DNA of 64,000 bases, from NCBI GenBank assembly GCA_002328745.1, contig DCVQ01000027.1, positions 21,486-85,485 on the forward strand. Reading direction: 5' to 3'. Shown one piece after another: positions 21,898 to 30,481 of this stretch. How positions within the stretch are numbered: the first letter of the stretch is position 1; each line of letters opens with the position of its first letter. The stretch comes from Actinobacteria bacterium UBA2184 (lineage in GTDB: Bacteria > Actinomycetota > Coriobacteriia > Anaerosomatales > Anaerosomataceae). The translations under genes and the position numbers were made by a program. The notes below the pieces were generated by a model. The model did no database searches and was not told where the DNA came from. It saw nothing but the letters and a program-made list of their open reading frames with translations.

Positions 21898-22686
21898 ATG
21901 GACATCTCGCAACCCGGCCCGCTTCGCAACGCGACGCTCGATCTTATCGCGCGCCGGCGCTCGACCCGGACCTACGATGACGCGCCGATCACGCCGGAGG
22001 AGAAGCAGGCCGTCCTGCACGCCGCGCTGCGGGCGCCCACGGGCGGCAACATGGTCCTGTACTCGATCATCGAGATCGAGGACCCCGCGCTGAAGGAGCG
22101 CCTCTCGCACACGTGCGACGAGCAGCCATTCATCGCTCGCGCGCCCTGGGTGCTCGTCTTCGTCGCCGACTGGCAGAAGTGGACCGACCTGTTCGAGGCG
22201 TGCGACGCCCACGACATGCCGGACGTCGCGCACCGGCGCCAGGCCGGCACGGGCGACCTGTTGCTCGCATGCTGCGACGCGCTGATCGCCGCCCAAACGG
22301 CGGTGATAGCGGCCGAGTCGCTCGGCATCGGCTCCTGCTACATCGGCGACGTGCTCGAGAACGGCGAGACGCACGCCGAGCTGCTCGGGCTGCCTCCTCA
22401 CACGCTTCCGATCGCGATGCTGTGCTTCGGACGGCCGCGGAAGGCGCAGGAGCCTATCGGGCGCTACGGCACGCGCGTGCTGCACACCGACCGGTACGCG
22501 CGCATGACGGCGGCCGAGCTGTCGGATGCCGCCGGGGACCTCGCGCTCCTGCATGCGCCGAACGGGCTGCCCGAGGGCGTGGACAACTACCCGCAGGCCG
22601 TCTACCGGCGCAAGTTCGCTTCGGACTTCATGCATGAGATGAACCGGTCGGCGGACTGGTGGATCGACCGGTGGCGGCGCGGGTAG
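21898..22686 (+). CDS. Nitroreductase-family flavoprotein
   Basis: 262 residues. FMN-binding features are RRSTRTYDDAPIT at the N-terminus, LRAPTGGNMVLYSI, and GIGSCYIGDVLEN (phosphate contact). These enzymes use NAD(P)H to reduce nitro groups, quinones or flavins; the physiological substrate here is unknown. ATG 21898 or the adjacent GTG 21895 may start it. It has a C-terminal extension beyond the flavin domain (RYARMTAAELSDAAG onward) rich in aromatic residues. It lies 40 bases after the VOC gene. Confidence 0.9.
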   Translation: MDISQPGPLRNATLDLIARRRSTRTYDDAPITPEEKQAVLHAALRAPTGGNMVLYSIIEIEDPALKERLSHTCDEQPFIARAPWVLVFVADWQKWTDLFEACDAHDMPDVAHRRQAGTGDLLLACCDALIAAQTAVIAAESLGIGSCYIGDVLENGETHAELLGLPPHTLPIAMLCFGRPRKAQEPIGRYGTRVLHTDRYARMTAAELSDAAGDLALLHAPNGLPEGVDNYPQAVYRRKFASDFMHEMNRSADWWIDRWRRG

Positions 22687-22695
22687 CGGATCCGT

Positions 22696-23346
22696 CTACT
22701 CGACGATGATCCCGATCTCCCAGCGGTCGGCGGAGTCCACGATCGCGTACTGACCCGCGGTCGGTACAGCGAGCGTGAGGGTCCCGCCTGCCGAGATGTC
22801 CTGCTCCATCTCTTGCCCGGTCTCGAGGGTCACCAGGGTGACGATCGTGCGGGTGCCCTTGCCCGGACCGAAGACGAGGTCGAGCGGGATGCCCTCGGCC
22901 GCCAGGATGAACGTCGGCTCGAGGCTCACGCCCGAGTCGCTGATCTCCACCGACTGCCGGTCGCCGGCAGAAGACAGCGTGGCCCGCGTGGCGTACGAGT
23001 CGTCCCACAGCAGGTAGCCGTAGAAGACGAGATCGCGCCGTATGGAGGCCTCGGATGCCAGCGCCGAGTCGTAGCGGATCTCGAGCGTCAGGTCATCGGT
23101 GTCGAAGGTCGCCTCGACCGTGCCGGGGATGGCGCCAAGGGTCTCGAAGATGTGGTCCGCCTCGTGTGCGGCGTCATCACCCTCGAGCAGGACGATGGTC
23201 ACGGACATCTCCGAGTCGGACTCGCCGGTCGCCAGGACACGCGTGATCTTCGAGGGGTCCTGCAGCAGCGACTGCGAGACGACCCAGGCGACGACGACGA
23301 CGAGCACGGCGATGATGATGAGGAGATGTTTGGGCTGGAGCTTCAT
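22696..23346 (-). CDS. Membrane-anchored protein with cupredoxin-like C-terminal domain
   Basis: 216 residues. One N-terminal TM/signal anchor (HLLIIIAVLVVVVAWVVSQ) directs the rest outside the cytoplasm. Residues about 60-115 resemble an HMA-type beta-alpha fold (GTVEATFDTDDLTLEIRYD). Residues about 140-216 have the strand pattern of EfeO-type cupredoxin-like domains (FILAAEGIPLDLVF ... LTLAVPTAGQYAIVD). The Cys, His and Met copper ligands normally found there are absent, so it probably does not bind copper. ATG 23346 has GGGGA upstream. No operon partners; function unknown. Confidence 0.6.
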   Translation of the reverse strand: MKLQPKHLLIIIAVLVVVVAWVVSQSLLQDPSKITRVLATGESDSEMSVTIVLLEGDDAAHEADHIFETLGAIPGTVEATFDTDDLTLEIRYDSALASEASIRRDLVFYGYLLWDDSYATRATLSSAGDRQSVEISDSGVSLEPTFILAAEGIPLDLVFGPGKGTRTIVTLVTLETGQEMEQDISAGGTLTLAVPTAGQYAIVDSADRWEIGIIVE

Positions 23347-23485
23347 GTAGTCCCCGATCGTGATGATGTGGTTCCGGTAGGCAACAGTGTGCCACAGGTG
23401 GCACGGTGATGCCTGCGGGAATCGTTGTAGCCCGGCCTGAACGACCGTAGTATGAGCGTACGGACATCCGAAGGAGGGGATCGCG

Positions 23486-24187
23486 ATGGGCACGGCAGCA
23501 TGGTGCGGCGTCTGTCAGCAGTTCGTGTGGGTCGATCCGTCGGGAGCCTGCGTCAACGGGCACCCCGGGACTGCGCTTTCAGGTCATTACGACACCGACA
23601 CCGGCCAGCCGATCGTGCCGCCGGTAGCGGTGGCTCCCGCTCCTGCGCCGGTGGCCTCGGCGGAGCCCGTCGCCACACCCGCACCGCAGGTGGCGGCACA
23701 GCCCGCAGCACAGGTGGCGGCACAGCCCGCAGCACAGCCTGCGGCCACACCCGGCACGCGCCTCGGCCTGCTCGCCGACGTCCTCGAGACCTTCGCGCAG
23801 TACCCGGACTACACCGTCGGGTACGGCACTGACACCGACGTCCTCATCCACAACGAGATCGCACGCGCGAACTGGGGCATCGGCAAGAAGAAGGTCGAGT
23901 ATCGGGCGATGATGAAGGCCGTCGAGGCCGAGCGCGTCCTCTACTTCTGGGAGATGCTCAAGGAAGAGGGCGCCGGTTTGAGCTTCGGGGGCGTGGAGAC
24001 CGAGAACACGACGACCTTCGGCGGGAAGCGCTGGGGCGTCACCAAGGAGAAGATCATCGCTCCGGGCGGCACGGTCGTCGACTACACCTGGGACTACGCG
24101 CAGACACGGCGCATCGTAGAGGCGATCGCCGCCAAGCACGGCTTCGCGGTCAAAGTGGTGCTGCGCAAGAAGAACGTCACGTACTGA
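23486..24187 (+). CDS. Zinc-ribbon-like protein of unknown function
   Basis: 233 residues with an excellent AAGGAGGGG ribosome binding site. Residues 1-25 contain CGVCQQF followed by CVNGH, a possible Cys3His zinc site. Residues about 40-85 are a low-complexity Ala/Pro/Gln linker encoded in part by a 24-bp tandem repeat. Residues about 90-233 form a compact mixed domain (YGTDTDVLIHNEIARANWG, YFWEMLKEEG, YAQTRRIVEAIAAKHGFAV) that I do not recognise. No signal peptide or TM, so cytoplasmic. It is transcribed divergently from the cupredoxin-like gene. Confidence 0.75.
   Translation: MGTAAWCGVCQQFVWVDPSGACVNGHPGTALSGHYDTDTGQPIVPPVAVAPAPAPVASAEPVATPAPQVAAQPAAQVAAQPAAQPAATPGTRLGLLADVLETFAQYPDYTVGYGTDTDVLIHNEIARANWGIGKKKVEYRAMMKAVEAERVLYFWEMLKEEGAGLSFGGVETENTTTFGGKRWGVTKEKIIAPGGTVVDYTWDYAQTRRIVEAIAAKHGFAVKVVLRKKNVTY
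23687..23734 (+). repeat. 24-bp tandem direct repeat, two copies
   Basis: CAGGTGGCGGCACAGCCCGC followed by AGCA is repeated back to back and encodes a Gln-Val-Ala-Ala-Gln-Pro-Ala-Ala unit in the linker of the zinc-ribbon-like protein. Length variation between strains is likely. Confidence 0.85.
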
Positions 24188-24229
24188 CGGCGTCTCGTCG
24201 GGCGAAGTGGCGGCGGGGAGGCGAGTGCG

Positions 24230-25138
24230 GTGCCGGGGCTTCGGCGCACGGGGTCTCGCATCGGGGCCATCGCGTGCATGGCGTGCCTGTTGGCGATGCA
24301 GGTGGCCTGCGCCGCCGACGGTTCCGGCCGGCAACCCGCCGGCTCGCTCGAGCCGACCTCGTCGGTCTCCGCCACGGACGTTCCCGGCTCCGTGCCGGTG
24401 CCCGGGGGGACACCGCTGGAACCGACCCCCGAGACTCCCGCCACCCCTGAGCCCGCCGACAACACCCTCCGCAGCTGGTACTACACCCCGAACGCGGGCC
24501 ACCGCGTGCCGGTCGTGCCTGCCGATGCGGCGGCGCTTCTCGGCGCGCACGGCGGCCGCTACGTGGGTCCCGACCCTTCAAAGGTGTACCTGACGTTCGA
24601 CCGGGGTTACGAGAACGGCAACACGCCCGAGATACTCGACGCTCTTGCACGCAACGGCGTGCACGCCACATTCTTCGTCACCGCGTCGTACATCAGGGCC
24701 AATCCGGCGCTGGTGCGGCGGATGGCCGACGAAGGACACGTCATCGGCAATCACACGAGCACGCACCCGTCGCTGCCGTCCGTCGCCCGGGACGCCGCGG
24801 CGTTCGCCGAGGAGCTGGCCGCAACGGAGCGGGCCTTCGCCGAGACGACCGGCCGGTCGCTCGATCCGGTCATGCGCCCGCCGATGGGCGAGTACAGCGC
24901 GCTCTCGCTGTGGAGAACGCAGCAGCTTGGCTACACGAGCGTGTTCTGGGGGTTCGCGCACCGCGACTGGCTCACAGACGATCAGCCGCCGGTGGACGTG
25001 ACGATCGACCGGATCCTCTCGGGCAGCCACCCCGGCGCCATCTACCTGCTTCACGGCGTATCGACGAGCGACACGCAGGCGCTCGACGAGGCGATCGCCG
25101 GACTCCGCGCGCAAGGGTACGGCTTCGGGACGCTGTGA
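24230..25138 (+). CDS. pdaA: Polysaccharide deacetylase, PdaA-like
   Basis: 302 residues. N-terminal signal sequence with a hydrophobic core and Cys (MACLLAMQVACAAD), possibly a lipoprotein although the lipobox is weak, then a Pro/Thr-rich spacer. The NodB homology domain shows LTFDRGYENG (motif 1; the usual DD is DR, as in PdaA-like enzymes, which have DN), NHTSTHPSLP (motif 2, HxxxH metal ligands), RPPMGEYS (motif 3) and IYLLHGVST (motif 5). PdaA enzymes deacetylate N-acetylmuramic acid to make muramic delta-lactam in spore cortex; the lineage may use it otherwise in cell-wall modification. GTG 24230 follows GGGGAGG. Confidence 0.85.
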   Translation: MPGLRRTGSRIGAIACMACLLAMQVACAADGSGRQPAGSLEPTSSVSATDVPGSVPVPGGTPLEPTPETPATPEPADNTLRSWYYTPNAGHRVPVVPADAAALLGAHGGRYVGPDPSKVYLTFDRGYENGNTPEILDALARNGVHATFFVTASYIRANPALVRRMADEGHVIGNHTSTHPSLPSVARDAAAFAEELAATERAFAETTGRSLDPVMRPPMGEYSALSLWRTQQLGYTSVFWGFAHRDWLTDDQPPVDVTIDRILSGSHPGAIYLLHGVSTSDTQALDEAIAGLRAQGYGFGTL

Positions 25139-25386
25139 GGATGCACGTCCGTGCGGCGGCCGACCGCTTCGTCCGTACGATCACTCAGACTCTGTGACGG
25201 CGCGATTCCTTCGCACGGGTGTCGCGCGCGTGTCCGCTCGGCTCCGGAGAGCGGCCGCTTGTCGGAAGGGGCGGGCGAGCGCCCCCGGCACCGGGCCCGG
25301 CCCGGGCGCGTCGGGGTATGGACTTCCTAGCGTTCGTGATGCCGTGGACGGACCGGCGCGGCCGCAGAGCATCTGACGTAGTGGAC

Positions 25387-25402
25387 GGACCGCGAGCGGT
25401 CC
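25387..25402. repeat. 16-bp inverted repeat before the peroxiredoxin gene
   Basis: GGACCGC-GA-GCGGTCC lies 8 bases before the ribosome binding site of the selenoperoxiredoxin. An incomplete second copy of its left side (TGGACGGACCG) lies about 45 bases upstream. It is a candidate operator for a peroxide- or redox-responsive regulator, or a leader hairpin. Confidence 0.45.
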
Positions 25403-25422
25403 CTGATCGCAAGGAGGCGCGC

Positions 25423-26007
25423 ATGAGCGTCATGGTCGGGCACGAGGCCCCGGACTTCGAGGCCCCCGGGCTCCAGAACGGCAAGTTCGGCAAGTTCAAG
25501 CTGTCGGACTACAAGGGCAAGTGGGTCGTCATCTGCTTCTACCCGGGCGACTTCACCTTCGTTTGACCGACCGAGCTCTCGGCGGTCGCCAGGAGGTACC
25601 CGGAGCTTCAGGGTCTCGGTGTCGAGGTCCTGTCCTTCAGCGTCGACAGCGTTCACTCCCATAAGGTGTGGCAGGAGACCGAGCTCTCCAAGATGGTGGA
25701 CGGCGGCGTGCCGTTCCCGATGCTCTCCGATGCGGGCGGGAAGATCGGCGAGCTCTACGGCGTGTACAACGGCGCCGTGGACGTGCGCGGGCGCTTCCTC
25801 ATCGACCCGAGCGGCGTCATCCAGGCCATGGAGGTGCTCACGCCTCCGGTCGGCCGCAACCCCGATGAGCTGATCCGCCAGATCAAGGCGTACCAGCACC
25901 AGCAGGCAACCGGCGAGGTCATGCCATCCGGCTGGCAGCCGGGCGATCCGACGCTCAAGCCCACCGACGATCTCACCGGGCACGTGTGGGAGGTCTGGAA
26001 ACCGTAG
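25423..26007 (+). CDS. Selenocysteine-containing peroxiredoxin (AhpC/Prx1 type), TGA at 25564 read as Sec48
   Basis: Reduces peroxides with a peroxidatic residue that is normally Cys in the motif FTFVCPTE. Here the reading frame is FTFV-TGA-PTE: the only in-frame TGA falls exactly on that residue, and the frame continues without error to a full-length 194-residue Prx with [28 protein letters not shown] and [12 protein letters not shown]. This is the classical sign of selenocysteine. ATG 25423 follows AAGGAGG. The usual C-terminal resolving Cys (VCPANW in AhpC) is Met167 (EVMPSGW). The only other Cys is Cys38, ten residues before Sec. Recycling probably uses thioredoxin or Cys38. A nonsense mutation or sequencing error is the alternative but would have to hit this codon by chance. 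Confidence 0.9.
25584..25600 (+). promoter_or_regulatory. Candidate bSECIS element in the peroxiredoxin mRNA
   Basis: A small stem (GGT/ACC, internal loop, CC/GG) presents the loop AGGA, beginning 24 nt after the TGA and with G at its second position. This meets the known spacing rule (16-37 nt) for bacterial Sec insertion elements, but the stem is weak. The loop and its 3' side are made by two adjacent AGG Arg codons, rare in this GC-rich genome, suggesting selection for RNA structure. Confidence 0.45.
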
Positions 26008-26053
26008 GTTCCCTTGCTGGCCGCACGAGGCTCCCGTGGCGGAAGGAGACACG

Positions 26054-26233
26054 ATGGATGTGGTCAAGGAGGTGCTCGACGCGATGAAGGCGGCGGGCGA
26101 GCCGGTGGGCGCGGGCAGGATCGCCGAGATGACGGGCCTGGACCGCAAGGACGTGGACAAGGCGTTCGACGCGCTCAAGAAGTCCGGCACGATCGAGTCG
26201 CCGGTGCGCTGCAAGTGGCAGCCGAAGGTCTAG
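26054..26233 (+). CDS. Small winged-helix protein
   Basis: 59 residues that read as a single helix-turn-helix: KEVLDAMKAAGEPVGAGRI, EMTGLDRKDVDKAFDALK (recognition part) and a basic wing PVRCKWQPKV. The pattern fits the 'dissimilatory sulfite reductase D / MarR-like' winged-helix class, which binds nucleic acid. ATG 26054 follows AAGGAG at 5 bases. It lies 46 bases after the peroxiredoxin and may be co-transcribed. Too short to assign a role. Confidence 0.75.
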   Translation: MDVVKEVLDAMKAAGEPVGAGRIAEMTGLDRKDVDKAFDALKKSGTIESPVRCKWQPKV

Positions 26234-26301
26234 CGCCGCAGGAGCGAGAGCCGTCCCGCGTGCGGGACGTCACGGGCGGCCGTCCCTACCGGGGCGGCCG
26301 C

Positions 26302-26796
26302 TCAGTCTATGGAGGGCGGGAGCGGCCGCTCGTCGGCGAACCACTCGGCCTCGAAATCGCCCTCGGCGATCGTACCGATCGGCAGACGGAGGTAGCGGCC
26401 TTTGGCCTCGACGGCCACGCTGCCGTCGTCGAGCAGTATCTCGCCGCTGCCCTCGAAGATGCGTCCCGAGTCCTTCGTGATGCGTCCATGTGCGACGATC
26501 TCGCCATCGAGCGGCACCGGCTTGCGGTAGCGCACCGTGAGCTCGATGGTGACCCCCCAGGCGTCGGTGTCGGAGGTGTTGATGGCCCGGCCGATGGTCT
26601 CGTCGAGGATGGTCGACGCGATGCCGCCGTGCAGACGGCCCGGGTAGCCCTGGTGCTGTTCGCGTGGCGTGAAGACGCCGACGAGCTCCCCGTCCTCCAG
26701 TTCGAAGAACCGGGCGTGCAGCCCGGCATCGTTCTCCACGCCGCAGACCATGCACATGCGGCTGACGTTCTGTGCCGAGCGGATCGCGCGCGTCAC
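26302..26796 (-). CDS. PaaI-type hotdog thioesterase
   Basis: 164 residues. The hotdog core contains GRLHGGIASTILDETIGRA, the usual substrate-binding helix with a conserved Gly-Gly and an acidic residue. An N-terminal CMVCG motif followed by the GLHARFFELEDGELVGVF strand pair is typical of this subgroup, which hydrolyses acyl-CoA or aryl-CoA esters. The actual substrate is unknown. GTG start with AAAGGAAAG upstream and a -10 TACAAT (26824-26829 on this strand). It is transcribed divergently from the deaminase gene. Confidence 0.85.
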   Translation of the reverse strand: MTRAIRSAQNVSRMCMVCGVENDAGLHARFFELEDGELVGVFTPREQHQGYPGRLHGGIASTILDETIGRAINTSDTDAWGVTIELTVRYRKPVPLDGEIVAHGRITKDSGRIFEGSGEILLDDGSVAVEAKGRYLRLPIGTIAEGDFEAEWFADERPLPPSID

Positions 26797-26909
26797 GGCT
26801 TTCCTTTCGTCCGGAGTGCGACCATTGTACGCCGAGGGGGACCGCAGGGCGGGAGCCGCGGCCCTCGCTCGGGGACAATCCGGGTGACACGCGTTCGAGA
26901 GGGGGCCGG

Positions 26910-27380
26910 GTGGGCCACGAGGAACACATGCGGCGCGCGATCGCGCTCAGCCGGGAGAAGATGCGCGACGATGAGGGCGGGCCGTTCGGCGCCGTGATCG
27001 TGCGCGACGGTGTGATCATCGCCGAGGGCTGGAACCAGGTGACGGGGCACAACGACCCCACGGCGCACGGCGAGATCGTCGCGATCCGCGAAGCGTGCCG
27101 CGCGCTCGGCACCTTCTCGCTCGAGGGCTGCACCATCTACACCAGTTGCGAGCCGTGCCCGATGTGTCTCGCCGCCATCTACTGGTCGCGCATCGATCGC
27201 GTGTTCTACGCCAACACCGCCGCCGACGCCGCGACGATCGGCTTCGACGACGAGCGGCTCTACCGTGAGCTGGCGCTGCCGCCCGACGCGCGCAGCCTGC
27301 CGTCCGAGCGGCTGCTGGCTGCCGAGGCGCGGGCGGTGTTCGACGAGTGGCTTGCCGACCCCGACCGGGTGCCGTACTGA
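26910..27380 (+). CDS. guaD: Guanine deaminase (cytidine-deaminase fold)
   Basis: 156 residues. Zinc site: His-Gly-Glu in PTAHGEIVAIREAC (His ligand and proton-shuttle Glu) and PCPMC (two Cys). The C-terminal FDDERLYRELALPPDARSLP resembles Bacillus GuaD, where this tail covers the active site, rather than TadA. It would convert guanine to xanthine. GTG 26910 follows GAGAGGGGG; ATG 26928 is an alternative. The stop overlaps the methyltransferase start as TGATG. Confidence 0.82.
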   Translation: MGHEEHMRRAIALSREKMRDDEGGPFGAVIVRDGVIIAEGWNQVTGHNDPTAHGEIVAIREACRALGTFSLEGCTIYTSCEPCPMCLAAIYWSRIDRVFYANTAADAATIGFDDERLYRELALPPDARSLPSERLLAAEARAVFDEWLADPDRVPY

Positions 27381-28222
27381 TGGCCATCCCCGACGGCCTG
27401 CTGGTCTGTCCGCAGTGTCGCGCCCCGCTCGTCGCCGCCGGCGCCACGATGCGCTGCGCAGCGGGCCACGCGTTCGATATCGCACGGCAGGGCTACGTGA
27501 ACCTGCTGCCGGGCGACGCCCGTCCGGGCACCGCGGACACGCCGGCGATGGTGGCCGCGCGCGCGGCGTTCCTGTCGTCGGGGCACTTCGGTCCGATCGC
27601 GGACGCGGTTGCCGACGCGGTTGCCGCATCGCTCGGCGAGACGCCCGGCTGCATCGCTGATGTCGGAGCGGGGACCGGCTACTACCTCGCCACGGTCCTC
27701 GAGCGGGCGAGCGACCGCACGGGCGTGGCGGTCGACATCTCGAAGCATGCCGCCAGGCGCGCCGCGGCGGCGCACCCGCGGATCGCTGCGGTCGTCTGCG
27801 ACGCGTGGGCCTCGCTGCCGCTTCCCGACGCCGCCGCAGCGGTGGTGATGGACATCTTCGCGCCGCGCAACACGTCCGAGTTCGCGCGGGTGCTGCACCC
27901 GGACGGAGCGCTGGTGGTGGTGACTCCGACGGCCGACCACCTGCGCGAGCTCGTGCAAGCGCTCGACCTCGTGACGGTCGATCCCGAGAAGGAGGACCGC
28001 CTCGAGCGTTCGCTCGGCACGGCCTTCGTACGAACGGGAACCGATTCGGTGGAGGCTCCGCTTGTGCTTGCCCCGGCCGATATCGCGACAGTGGTCGCGA
28101 TGGGGCCGAGCGCCCGTCACGTGTCGCCCGACGCCCTCGCTCGTGGCGTCGCGGACCTCGGGGACTGGATCGAGACCCGGATCGCGGTACGCGTGCGCGT
28201 GTGGCGCCGCCGGAACCGATGA
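27380..28222 (+). CDS. rlmA: 23S rRNA (guanine-N1)-methyltransferase, RlmA family
   Basis: 280 residues. The N-terminal zinc finger CPQCRAPL ... CAAGHAFD is followed by the family-defining ARQGYVNLLPG. A SAM-binding Rossmann domain follows with IADVGAGTGYYLA (motif I) and VAVDISKHAARRA. RlmA methylates G745 or G748 in helix 35 of 23S rRNA and can affect macrolide/tylosin response. The finger has CxxC and CxxxH rather than four Cys, which is acceptable in the family. Overlaps guaD by one base, so translated with it. The hairpin TGCAGGG-TG-CCCTGCA (28261-28276) follows and may terminate the transcript. Confidence 0.85.
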   Translation: MAIPDGLLVCPQCRAPLVAAGATMRCAAGHAFDIARQGYVNLLPGDARPGTADTPAMVAARAAFLSSGHFGPIADAVADAVAASLGETPGCIADVGAGTGYYLATVLERASDRTGVAVDISKHAARRAAAAHPRIAAVVCDAWASLPLPDAAAAVVMDIFAPRNTSEFARVLHPDGALVVVTPTADHLRELVQALDLVTVDPEKEDRLERSLGTAFVRTGTDSVEAPLVLAPADIATVVAMGPSARHVSPDALARGVADLGDWIETRIAVRVRVWRRRNR

Positions 28223-28359
28223 GCGTCGCGGTCTCCACGCGGCACGCTTTCTGCAACGCGTGCAGGGTGCCCTGCAGACATGCCGTTCGTTCGCCGGATG
28301 GTGTCTTGGTCACACAGACGCGATGACGCGACCGTTCGTCGGAAAGAACCGTCCCGGCG

Positions 28360-28388
28360 TTGGGTGAACTATCGATTCTTGGTACTAT
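28360..28388 (+). promoter_or_regulatory. Sigma70-type promoter of the pseudo-receiver gene
   Basis: TTGGGT (28360-28365), 17-base spacer, TACTAT (28383-28388). A start near 28395 would leave a 46-base leader with AAAGGAG 6 bases before ATG 28441. One of the best consensus promoters in the window. Confidence 0.65.
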
Positions 28389-28440
28389 CCGTGCGTTGTC
28401 CAGGTGGACTTCCTGCATCCTTCCGGCAAAGGAGCACTCA

Positions 28441-28998
28441 ATGGCGGCATGTCCCCGTGGGGCCGACTGTGTCTTTCACCAGACCATCGAGCCCAGTGTC
28501 ATCAAACGTGTCCGGTACGCGAGCGCGTACGTCTACTGCCGCGGGGGGCGGCACGAGGAGTGCGCGATCCATAGCTGCCTCGTACGGGGCGAGCAGGTGT
28601 CCCGCAACCTGATGCCCGATGGAGCGATAGGAGACTACATGGATGAGCAGGCCGGCGCAGCGAAGCGTCGCTTCCTCGTGATCGAAGACTCTCCCGTGTT
28701 CGCTGCCCTTGCGGCGAGCACGCTCGCGTCCCACTTCGCCGGCGCCGAGATCGTGCGCCACTCGTCGTTCACGGCCGCGGCTGAAGATCTTCGCAGCGGC
28801 GATCACACCGCCGTGGTCTGCGGCTTCGGCCTTGGCGATGGCAAGACCGCCCATCACGTGCGCGAGCTCACCAGCGCTCCGATCGTCGTGCTCACCGGTC
28901 GCCCGGGCGAGATCGATGCGCCGCGCCGCTCGCAGGTGGTAGCGAAGAGCGCCGGGCCTGAAGCTCTGGCCGCGGCGCTCCGCGCAGTGCTCGCCTAG
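28441..28998 (+). CDS. Cys-motif domain plus degenerate receiver (pseudo-receiver)
   Basis: 185 residues. Residues 1-62 carry paired cysteines (CPRGADC, YCRGGRHEECAIHSC) and end in LMPDG, a small domain I have seen attached to signalling proteins in anaerobes; it may bind metal. Residues about 75-185 fold as a response-regulator receiver (RFLVIEDSPVFAALA, APIVVLTGR, VVAKSAG). The phosphoacceptor Asp on the third strand is missing: the segment reads VVCGFGLGDG. The acidic pocket (ED) and Lys remain. It is therefore likely a phosphorylation-independent, ligand- or redox-controlled adaptor. Stand-alone gene with its own promoter; ends 7 bases from the convergent helicase gene. Confidence 0.75.
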   Translation: MAACPRGADCVFHQTIEPSVIKRVRYASAYVYCRGGRHEECAIHSCLVRGEQVSRNLMPDGAIGDYMDEQAGAAKRRFLVIEDSPVFAALAASTLASHFAGAEIVRHSSFTAAAEDLRSGDHTAVVCGFGLGDGKTAHHVRELTSAPIVVLTGRPGEIDAPRRSQVVAKSAGPEALAAALRAVLA

Positions 28999-29005
28999 GC
29001 GGTTC

Positions 29006-30220
<1,215 letters not shown>

Positions 30221-30323
30221 GTGGAGTCTCCTTCCTCGTGCGCCATATCAGGTCGCACTGCGGGCAGACGCAGCAGTCCCGACACATCACGAGGAGAGCG
30301 AAGGACAACCGAGTCTTGGGTGG

Positions 30324-30343
30324 GCGCCCTTGGTCAAGGGCGC
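30324..30343 (-). promoter_or_regulatory. Hairpin at the 5' end of the helicase leader
   Basis: Perfect stem of GCGCCCTTG and CAAGGGCGC around 2 bases. A -10 TATACT lies just upstream on the minus strand (30356-30361), so the hairpin would be at the very 5' end of the mRNA, where it can protect it or control translation. Confidence 0.5.
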
Positions 30344-30402
30344 TGTGCTCGGTGCAGTATACGCTACCGGCCGATAGAACGCGAATCTCATACAAGCATG
30401 CG

Positions 30403-30431
30403 AAGGGGAGGGACCCTCGGGCCCTCCCCTT
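30403..30431. terminator. Terminator after the cytochrome/receptor operon
   Basis: AAGGGGAGGG and CCCTCCCCTT pair, with an inner CCC-TC-GGG stem and one unpaired A. It lies 50 bases downstream of the end of the HAMP receptor gene (minus strand) and upstream of the helicase promoter. Confidence 0.75.
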
Positions 30432-30481
30432 GTTCGCACGCGGCCGACGGGGCGAAGCGTCGGCCCTCATCCGTACGGTTA

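Noticed and set aside
24118..24187. Possible readthrough of the TGA ending the zinc-ribbon-like gene
   Set aside because: The sequence after this TGA shows no continuation of the protein and runs into the ribosome binding site of the next gene; it is an ordinary stop.
25568..25588. Strong stem directly after the peroxiredoxin TGA as bSECIS
   Set aside because: Its loop begins 7 nt after the TGA, outside the accepted 16-37 nt range; kept only as a competing fold.
25666..26007. Separate gene starting at 25666 inside the peroxiredoxin
   Set aside because: It lacks the N-terminal half of the Prx fold and any ribosome binding site, and it continues the frame of the upstream half across the TGA.
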